A stretch of 64,000 nucleotides of DNA. Origin: Aphrophora alni (Eukaryota > Arthropoda > Insecta > Hemiptera > Aphrophoridae). The notes under the pieces were generated by a model. The model made no database searches. It was not told the origin of the DNA and saw only the letters and a program-made list of their open reading frames with translations. The DNA is taken from the NCBI GenBank assembly GCA_963513935.1, contig OY740765.1, positions 144,215,618 to 144,279,617 on the forward strand. The letters run 5' to 3'. Both the position numbers and the translations under genes were made by a program. Of the stretch, positions 55,716-64,000 are shown in pieces (position 1 is the first letter of the stretch; each line of letters opens with the position of its first letter).

Positions 55716-55780
55716 AATCTGTATAAAAAAACTAGAGGAGCTCTTCAAAGTGGCGGATCTCTAGTTTTTTTATACAGATT
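55716..55780. repeat. Perfect 22-bp hairpin
   Basis: Arms 55716-55737 and 55759-55780 are perfect inverted repeats (AATCTGTATAAAAAAACTAG... and complement) around a 21-base loop that is more GC-rich than the arms. Could be a transposon footprint or a small hairpin RNA; no further evidence. Confidence 0.6.
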
Positions 55781-56114
55781 ATCCTCAGAGGGATACAGAT
55801 AGACTGAAACTAAATGCCAAGTAGCGTCCCCTCCCTCCCATAATAGGGAAATCACAAAGCTCCTTATTGCAAATGTAGTCACAGTGCTCCATGGCTATAT
55901 GATCGTTATATATCTAGTTTAAATGTTAATAATTGATTTTTATTTATCACCGGATATTTTGACACGTTATAAAAACCCAATTTTACGTTTTTGGTTTCCC
56001 TTCCAAAAACCAAATTTGATGAATATGGCCAAATTGCGCTATATACCATAAGGCTTCTTTAGTCCAGTAAAGTTATCTGTTGCAAAATTAATGAGAAAGG
56101 AACCAGGTTCATAA

Positions 56115-56255
56115 ACCTGATAAAATATGTTTTCATAAGCTGATAAATATGTTTTTACAAGTTGATACATTTCTTTTTTTTTACGCTAATAAAATGTGTT
56201 TTTATAAGCTGATAAAATAAGTTTGCATAAGCTTATAAAATATGTTTTTATTGTT
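56115..56255. repeat. Degenerate tandem repeat, about 24-bp unit
   Basis: Five or six imperfect units of the form AAGCTGATAAAATATGTTTTTAT. No function apparent. Confidence 0.6.
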
Positions 56256-56414
56256 TTGTTTTTTATATATAAAGTAAAATTGTTTACTTCAAATGACACC
56301 ACTAGTATAATAACTTATAAGTCAGCTGATATTTATTTACGTCATTTAGGTTATTTACGTAAATTTAGGATTTTACAATGTGTCAAAGTCCTAATGAAAC
56401 AAGTTGATGATAAA

Positions 56415-57110
56415 CATCCCAGCCCCATCATACGGTTAGGGTCGTAACGGACCTCATATATGAGTATTTATTTTAAAATAGCCACTAGTTTCCTTTATGT
56501 CAGTGTCTTGGCCCTAGCGTGCCTCGAAGCTGTACATATGTGAAGGAACCACTTGATGAGGTCGTGTCGGTGACTCGATCCTGCCAGATTTTGAAACTAT
56601 ACAAATAGCTCTTTTTTTGGAAGTCAGGTTTTGAAAACTTTTTTTCTATTTCTCGCGTAGTGGTATGGAGTTGGTACCATTACATAAGAGTAAACCAATT
56701 TTCATCTTAATATAGTTATAAATTAAATCACATTTTCTTGGGAGGTCCAAGTCCGAAATTACATTTTTAACAATAACTTCGCCAATTTGTCATTATAGAG
56801 AGGTGGGGTTGGTACCATTACATGCAGAATTTAAACTTGCAAATTGTTATTTAATTTAATGTGTTGAATAACACAGGAGATATATACTAAAGAACTCTTT
56901 AAAATGAACCCATTTTTTACATTTCTAATACGATTGTTCTGAATTTTAAAAGGAGTCTATATAATCACACTATAGACCTGTATATTAAATTTCATGTTCA
57001 TATCTTAATTTTTGTAGACGCTATCGTGCTTACGTTCAGATGAGAACGACAACGAAAGGACGATTTTTCACTTTTTCAGATGCTATTAAACGTGAAGATA
57101 AGTGAAAAAA
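56415..57110 (-). repeat. Interspersed family 1, copy K
   Basis: Begins CCCAGCCCCATCATACGGTT at 56417, has 'tgtcggtgactcgatcctgcc' near 56562, a partly repeated 'gtggggttggtaccattacatgcag' at 56803, and 'tagacgctatcgtgcttacg' near 57015. Contains a duplication: the 'gagaggtgg/gtagtggtatggagttggtaccattaca' section appears twice (about 56650 and 56800). Confidence 0.62.
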
Positions 57111-57299
57111 CACAGGTCGAATTTTTTCTCAATTACCAAACTTACACAATACTTCTTATCATGTGTAAGGAAAGAAACATTAAAAACTAAGAAACGTGTT
57201 TGAAGTGAAGACTGAATTATTTGGAGTATTTTCTCAACTGTCGCCAAGAAAACTAAGCTAAAATTTTGTACGGGGGCCTCGTTGCGTCCATTGGTCACA

Positions 57300-57605
57300 T
57301 ACTTCTTACTATGAGCACCCAGCGCCGTCAGCTCTGATGTTCTATATATATATATACCTCCTCCGGTGCCCGGTAGATCTTGTTCTGTAGTATTTTACGT
57401 TGGTTTTTGAGCCTTTTCCTGAGTATGTCTCTTGCGTGCAGATTTTCCTTACATTTCAGAAGAATATTAATCACTCTTCGGGGTGATTTAATTGCAATAA
57501 CTTACTCCGCAATAATTCGTCAATTGTGATGTGTATGTGATAAAGTGTTTATGGTATACATCTTCAAGAAAAGTCAGATAAGTACCTACGAAAGGTCACA
57601 AGACT
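57300..57605. other. Leader-like sequence before an unassigned frame
   Basis: Slightly GC-richer DNA with a TA tract at about 57342-57355; no repeats or sites recognised. Confidence 0.3.
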
Positions 57606-58046
57606 ATGCCTGGACGTACACAATCCGAACAAAATAAACCAAAAAGATTAATCAACCTAAGGAAAAGAAGAACACATGTTCTGAAATTGACTGCCAGTCG
57701 AGCGGTTTTTAACCAAACCAGGACTCACAATTCCATCTGCGGCTTCGATATCGTAGCCTCAGCCGCAAACATTAATTTCAAGATCAGTTTCAACCTAAAG
57801 GAAACTCTCAAGGTGCAATTACACCTGGCGGTACAAGAACATAACGCTACATCCCCTACACGTCCTTTGTTAGGTCGACGTAACGCGGATCTAAACAATG
57901 TCTTAAACCATGAGCAATTAATACAGGCAGTGATTTATGATTACACAATTAAAATAACAGCAATATCAGTCTCCCCTCCAGTATATGACTTCGATGGAAA
58001 CGACCTTCGGTTATGCTATCCTGTAATCCTCCAGATATCAAGATAA
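57606..58046 (+). CDS. Unrecognised 146-codon open frame
   Basis: Starts MPGRTQSEQNKPKRL with a basic N-terminus. It is then rich in Ile/Asn/Val with protein-like composition (for example DFDGNDLRLCYPVILQIS at the end). Longest intact non-repetitive frame outside the secreted-protein gene. Lies 400 bases upstream of the jockey RT relic on the same strand, so it may be part of the same or another element. There is no zinc knuckle of a LINE gag. I cannot assign a function; it could also be a fragment of an old viral insertion. Confidence 0.35.
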   Translation: MPGRTQSEQNKPKRLINLRKRRTHVLKLTASRAVFNQTRTHNSICGFDIVASAANINFKISFNLKETLKVQLHLAVQEHNATSPTRPLLGRRNADLNNVLNHEQLIQAVIYDYTIKITAISVSPPVYDFDGNDLRLCYPVILQISR

Positions 58047-58454
58047 CAGATTCAGCCACCCAAAAGACTTTCAATTTATATTTACCAAAATTAAACAGGA
58101 ACGGCGTCGAGATAATTTTAGTTTAGTCATGGCGTTAAATTTTCCTCTTCTAGATAATAAAACAGAGGAGTATTGTGGAAATACCCTTGCCATTGCGCAC
58201 GGATGGTTCATCTTCGTGCTTGCGTACTTTGCATTTTGATTCGGTGGTCAGACTAAAACTATCTAAGTAAATCTCTGCGACAATATGGCGGTTCTTACCC
58301 GAGTAGTGAATGAATCTATTCAAATAAAATCAGTATTACTAGGGTAAGATCAGTCGGCACATTCTGAATTTTAATGGGATCCAGTCTCGTGGAATATCTT
58401 TCCATTCCTTAAGGCAAGTTCTTCTCATTTACCAACAAAATATAAATTTCAGAA

Positions 58455-59400
58455 ATACCAGAAGAGGATAAAATTGCCACTACAGTATTTCTGGGCGTGG
58501 CGCAATCCTTTGTTGATAAGGTTTGGCACAAGAGTCTAGATACAAACTGAAGAAACTCAAAACAACAGAGGTATCTTAATATCACACATTAAAAGAAGAG
58601 TCTTCAGGATAAAAAATATGATGAAAAATATTCAGAAATCAAAACCATAAATCCAAGGAAGTGTTTTGAGTACTATTATTGTAATTCTACACACAATACA
58701 TGTGATATACCAGAACCAGACACGACTATAGCAACTTTTGCTGATGATACAGCGATTACAGCAATAGCAAACAGTTTTCAAGAAGCAGAAAAGGCCCAAA
58801 CAGCTGTAAATGAAATGGACAGATAAATGGAGAATTAGACTCAGCGGACAAAAAGACAATACACATTAGCTTTACATGTTGGAGAAATAGATCGTATGCT
58901 ACAGAGAAAAAACTATAAAAGAACACAGTTTGTAAATGAGGAAAAATACTTGGGCATGAAACTCAAAAGAAAACTCATGTGAAGACAAATAAAATGGGAA
59001 CTGAAATACAAATACAGAAAACTAATTAAACTGGCTAATAAAGATAAAATGCAAATTATAATTATTAGGAAATAAACTTCTAATTCACAAACAGATATTA
59101 AGCCCTGTATGGTTATATGGTGTATAACTATGGGACTCCAATAAAGCGAGCAATATTAAAATCATTAAAATATTTCAAAATAAAGTACAGTACTAACGAA
59201 CGCCTACGCACTAAGTAGATACTCCTCGGTATCTACGTGATACGACCTACACAGAGATCTAAAGATAGGTATTGGTAGCTCAGCTGAGGAAATAAAAGAT
59301 ATCACTAAAAAGCACATGACCATCCGAATGTGAAAGCGGTTCAACTGCTAGACAATAGGGAGGCAGTTAGACGATTAAATATCACAAAATAATCAAATTT
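58455..59400 (+). pseudogene. Jockey-type LINE reverse transcriptase relic
   Basis: Plus strand: EEDKIATTVFLGVAQSFVDK then V-W-H (about 58463), the palm segment A-x-F-L-D-V-x-x-A-F-D-x-V-W-H with the first Asp replaced by Gly. IQGSVLST (about 58650) for the P-Q-G-S-V-L-x-P motif. TTIATFADDTAITAIANSFQ (about 58722-58780) with the catalytic F-A-D-D box intact. Then EKYLGMKLKRKLM (about 58940). KLLIHKQILSPVWLYGVQLW (about 59070) resembles the jockey C-terminal K-I-L-K-P-I-W-T-Y-G-I-Q-L-W-G. Many stops and frame changes. Clade jockey by these motifs. Confidence 0.8.
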
Positions 59401-59956
59401 TGTAGTGAAGTGAGAGTGCAACAAATTAAACTAAGGATATCAATGTATTCATAGGTCCAAAAACTTTAACAGCTTAGGTCAGATGTAAGCTGTTCGTTAG
59501 TCTTAAGAATAACTGTAGCAATAAAATTTAAAAGAAAAACTTTTTACAGTGTCTTTGGAAAAAATATTTTTCCGTTTAAGATTCTTCACTTACTATAATG
59601 TCGGAATAACTTGGTACGAATTGGAACAATATGGGTTTTTTACATGATAGTTCAAAATTTTATTTATTCGCAAATACTTTGGTCATTAAAGACTTAATTT
59701 CTTACATCGGCTTTATAGCTGATCTAGAATCCGCGAGGATGTAAATTTTGTTAGAAAAGATGGAAGTGCGAAGTTTATAACTATTAGTTAATACTTAAAG
59801 TGGGGTCATAATATCCCTCCATCTACCTCCTAACAATAATACGATTCAATAGAATATACATTTATCTAATCGATAAAACCATCAATGAAGATCAAACACA
59901 ATCTTAGTTTTTATCAGGTCCAAATCAATCAAAAATTGAAATGATTTTTATTTTTT
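59401..59956. other. No gene seen
   Basis: AT-rich sequence between the jockey relic and family 1 copy L. Confidence 0.5.
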
Positions 59957-60653
59957 ACTTACCCAGTATACGAAGTATAGGAAAGTTTTGTAATCGTCAA
60001 AAACTTTGACCATTATTTTTTGACTAATCTTCACGTGTCAAGGCCTCAGGAAACCAAAAAGTGACTTTAAACATGCCGTCCATCCTTCGACATTATCGCC
60101 TGTACTTTTAAGCACGATTTCGGTTTCGTAAATTAAGATAGGAACATGCAATTTGGTATAGAAGACTAATATAAATAAATTCAGGGAATCGAATTGAATG
60201 TCAAAATGACAGAAATTTTTAATAGTTTTTATTCATACCTCGTTTTATTATTCAATGTATAACACGTTACAATTCTGCATGCAATTAATACGATGACAAA
60301 ATTAAAGTTATTGTCAAAAATATAATTTCGAACCCTAAACTCCCAAGGAAATGAGATATTCGTTTAGTTACGAAATCCGGCTGGACTGATAAAAATAGCG
60401 AGTGGAGACTCCTTCACATATGTACAGCTTTGAGGTCGAGACAATGAAACGAGCAAAGCGGGTGAAGACTTTTTAATATCTACAAAGACCGCTAGGGCCT
60501 AGCCGACGTCAAGAGAGTAGTGATATACGAGGTTCAGAAAACTGCGAAACAACTGTTTTAAACCAACTTACTCGACTGGGTAAGACCTCTTGATATACCA
60601 ATACAATTTAATATTTCCAATTGTATTACATTGTACAGTCGGGCTGGGTAGGT
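59957..60653 (+). repeat. Interspersed family 1, copy L (near complete)
   Basis: ACTTACCCAG at 59957-59966 and CTGGGTAGGT at 60644-60653. Landmarks in order: 'agtatacgaagtatag', 'caaggcctcaggaaacc', 'gtaaattaagataggaacatgcaattt', 'gagcaaagcgggtgaagac' and 'cattgtacagtcgggctggg'. Together with copy C it defines the element as roughly 0.7-0.8 kb with 10-base inverted ends. Confidence 0.78.
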
Positions 60654-60659
60654 ACCACG

Positions 60660-63600
60660 ATGCCATCCTTTATCTTGTTTGATGACGCTCTAAGAGGTAA
60701 CTCAGTTATAATTGTGAACACTTACTAGCTGGAGACTTGGCAGGTAGTTTGTTTATAATGTTACTAAAAGATTATCTAACCTTTTCCAAAGATGTTAACA
60801 AACAACTGGAATGATTCTATGATATTAAACACACCTAAAGATTTTACTTCCACCATCTACTTTTAAATATAGTAGACAAAATAGAGGCTCCACAGATAGT
60901 TTCACCTCCATTGCATTCCATTTCACTGAAACATTAACATTGCATTTAGTTTCCACTGAAACATGTTCTCAAAGCAGAATTTTTACATTACTCTCAGCTT
61001 CTTTACGCGAGTATCAGCAGCTGTTCACCAAATCTGACAAAAGCAGGTGATTTTAACTCTAAATGTAATACTACACAATTACAATTAGACAAAGTCTGAC
61101 TAATACTTCTCTTTTACTTAGTGTGCATCTCCCCGTGTTGTCGCTGGTGTTTTTATTACTAGTAAACTACACCAACTCGAATGGTTTTATTCTTTTATCT
61201 ACAACTATATTGAAGAGTATTCATATTGATTCTACTATTTAAATTTTAATGACGTTTATTAAGCAACTGGATTTACTTTAAGATACGGTTTCATCATTAT
61301 TATAAACAGCTGATGATTTAGAATCACATGAATGGAATGACATGGTTGATTTTTCCTAACCTATGTAAACTTCTTTTTTTTTATACATTTTGTATTCACA
61401 CTTTTGTAAAAGAGAAAGAATTTGAAATTTAGTTTAAAATTACAGATTCTTCCAATAATGATGACATGCAATTAACACCTACTACAATAAATGTTAAAGC
61501 AAAATTAACAGTGCAAAATGGTTTAACTAACAAATCCAAAATCATTTATGAGATAACATTTTATCGATTAGAGGACTAAAATTAGTTTCATTTATTCCAT
61601 GAAAATGTGTTAATTGTTTATTTTAAAGAAATGGCAAAGGAAAAGAAACCATCTTACCTGTGATCATTGTATTACATGATATTTCTAAATACGGAATCTG
61701 AAATCACCAACAATAGCAGAAGATAAATAAAAATATTTTTAGGTTTATTTCCACAAATATCTTCACAATTAATAACTTGGTACAGTGGACCAAAATATTA
61801 TAAATCCAAAGCACATGTTACGTCTTGTATACAAGCAACGTTTAATTTATAAAATAATCGTTTATATTTCATTCTCCGCTCATTCTCGTTTGATTGTGAA
61901 TAAATATTTCGTCAACATATTTTTTTTACTTTTTGAGTACTGACATTTCTATTTCACAAAGTTATCACCTTAGAGAACAAATAAAAGGGCAACTTTTGCC
62001 ACACCTTGTATAATAATAAGTAAATTAAAGCAGTGTATTCAACCATTAAGGCATTTGTGAGAAGTCTCTTCGTTCGTGTCCTAACTTACATCTCTCTCGT
62101 ACGGTACCTTAAAGGTTATCATAATACAATCTTTGCATAAACTACTATTATGTCACCGCACTAGACCACTGACTGTCAACGAAATCTTCACTCATGCTTC
62201 GCCAGCATCGGAACTATGTTGAGATCTTTACGTACACCATAGTTACTTATATAACACGGTGTGCACAAGTCATAGTACATACTTTATTATGAAACCTCTG
62301 TATTATTAAAACATTTACTTTTCTTATTGCAATGCCACAGTTGTACTCTTGAGGTCCACAAGAAGTTGTACACCCTACTGTTTCTACTTTTGGCGATTTT
62401 ATACGATTTCGCTTCTATGTCTGAAATAAAACTGAAATTTAATTAATCTATAAAATCGAAAATTTGAAAAAATAATGTTTTTGAAAAATTGTTAATTTGG
62501 GAAAAGTACAAAAGGGTACAAATGAAAAATGCAATATCAATAGTCGGTATCTATTAAACAACATAACTAATTGCACTAGGTAGATTTTTGTTTTGTTTCG
62601 ATATAAAAGCAAATATTTGAAAAATTATATTTTTTGATAAATATTAACTTATGAAAAGAAAAAAAGATACAATCTAAAAAGGTCCATTAATCAATATTAG
62701 GCATAGATTTGTAACTTATTCCATAACATACTGTGACAGTTTTCTTAATACGTGAAAATAAAACAACACATCAAACAATAAAAACTTCTGCGTTTATTGT
62801 AACAAGATAGTTCAACTCTCTCTCACTCATAGACCTCGCGGCGACAGTCCACTTTTGTTGGGAATATTCTAGAAAGTTATTTAAAATAAGTGAACTAACC
62901 TTGAATAATTAAATGGATAATTACAGCTCATTTCTGATATGGACAGGAGACTTTTTTTTCTGTCTAACTAAAACTAAAGAATTTTAAGTTTCATTTATAA
63001 AATTATATTTAACTACCTTTTATAAATACTTTGTATTATTCCTGCATTATTTGTTAATATTCTAAAAAATAAGGGAAAAAAATTAATCGATACTTTACAT
63101 GGCAATTTAGCAAACTACTTTATGTTTTATTAAAATTAAAATTGGACTAACTCTCAACTTCTCAAATGCAGAAATGGTAGCATCTTGCTCTAGAAAAATT
63201 ATTATATCTTTTATTAACTTTTTATTACTTTTTTACAAACCACAAGTCCGACTGAACAGATTAACACTACAATCTAGTAGATTTTAAAGTTTATGTAACA
63301 AAATCTATAAGTAAATCTTTATGTAACACAATATTGATGTAAATACTATGTAGAAAATCATGTTTAAGTAAAACAAAATATAGTTAGAATATTTGTGACA
63401 AATAGTTTGCAAGTTTTGGTCAATCAACCAAAAATTTAATATGTTTCATTACACCAGACATAAAGAAACTAAACCAATCTATCCTATCTGAATAGATGAA
63501 TTTTATTTATTAACATGTGCAAATTATTATTTTAAGTAAATCAGGTAGATTTACTTAAAATGTGTAGTGGTCAGATAAGTTTATTTAATATGAGGAATGT

Positions 63601-64000
63601 TCAAAAGCTATTACATAGCAAACAGTATTCTGTATTTTAAATTTGTTTTAGCATTTAACAGCTTAAATATGAAATGTAAAAGTCCTATGAATTGAGTTAC
63701 AAAAATTTAATTAATAATAAAATTATGACAATTTTACTTGCAAACTTATGCATGAATAAAATGTGACATTTAGTTGCTGCTTCAACAAGTTAAATTTGGT
63801 ACATGGATACTACTAAAAAGATGTACCAACATCCCACTACCCACTATGACAACACACTGCTTTCTGCAATCTTAAATTTAAATACACTGCAACTTCAATA
63901 AAAAATGTTTACCTCAAAACTTTAATAAATGAACTCAATTTTAGTTAATTAATATAATAGCAGTTTAAATGAAAATACACTTTAGTGGGTGCCTTGTGAA
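60660..64000. other. AT-rich DNA, no gene seen
   Basis: No coding frame, transposase or named repeat found in 3.3 kb. Around 62730-62870 a stretch beginning TGTGACAGTTTTCTT, with AATAAA signals and a GC-richer patch (CGCGGCGACAGTCC), could be a solo LTR. Neither its right end nor a target duplication could be fixed. Confidence 0.45.

Noticed and set aside
1..64000. tRNA and rRNA genes
   Set aside because: I looked for A/B box and T-loop patterns (GGTTCGAATCC-like) and found none with a foldable cloverleaf; the TTCGATTTCCCG near 28488 has no matching upstream arms.

Overview
The window reads as nuclear DNA of an animal, most likely an insect. It is strongly AT-rich, has almost no long open reading frames, and is packed with decayed transposons of kinds common in insects: Tc1/mariner, piggyBac, jockey-, R1- and RTE-type LINEs, a Ty3/gypsy-like gag, and long foldback elements. 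One gene can be assembled, and it has introns, GT-AG splice sites, a TATA box and a signal-peptide exon. A hemipteran or similar hemimetabolous insect is a guess from the repeats, not a demonstrated assignment.

The one well-supported gene lies on the minus strand between 41011 and 22964. Five exons (40961-41011, 34586-34853, 32275-32645, 26026-26452, 22964-23334) join with intron phases 0-1-0-1 into one 495-residue secreted protein. Exon pair 2+3 and exon pair 4+5 encode two copies of the same six-cysteine, probably helical module. The cysteine spacing is nearly identical, and the two module-ending exons are both 371 coding bases. A Thr/Pro-rich mucin-like linker sits between the modules at the start of exon 4. 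I cannot name the family.

The rest is repeats. From 1 to 22.9 kb: copies of an interspersed family with ACTTACCCAG/CTGGGTAAGT ends, a homogeneous 43-bp minisatellite (6122-6807), an R1-like LINE inserted with a 12-bp target duplication inside an older RTE-like reverse transcriptase (8290-9415), and a decayed minus-strand block with BIR-, PC4- and SGNH-hydrolase-like signatures (17.7-20.0 kb) that may be a virus- or Polinton-like relic. The introns of the gene hold a gypsy-like gag relic, a piggyBac relic, a SINE/RTE-like element, a long (TG)n tract just before exon 2, a 153-bp higher-order tandem repeat grown inside an interspersed element, a 534-bp foldback with 8-bp target duplication, and a mariner-like transposase pseudogene.

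From 41 to 64 kb there is no convincing host gene: more interspersed copies, a 620-bp full-length palindrome, a 1168-bp mariner-type element with 280-bp terminal repeats, a jockey RT relic, several unassigned coding-like fragments, and about 3 kb of plain AT-rich DNA at the end. Four loci carry hammerhead-ribozyme-like motifs; the copy at 38674-38718 has an almost complete core.
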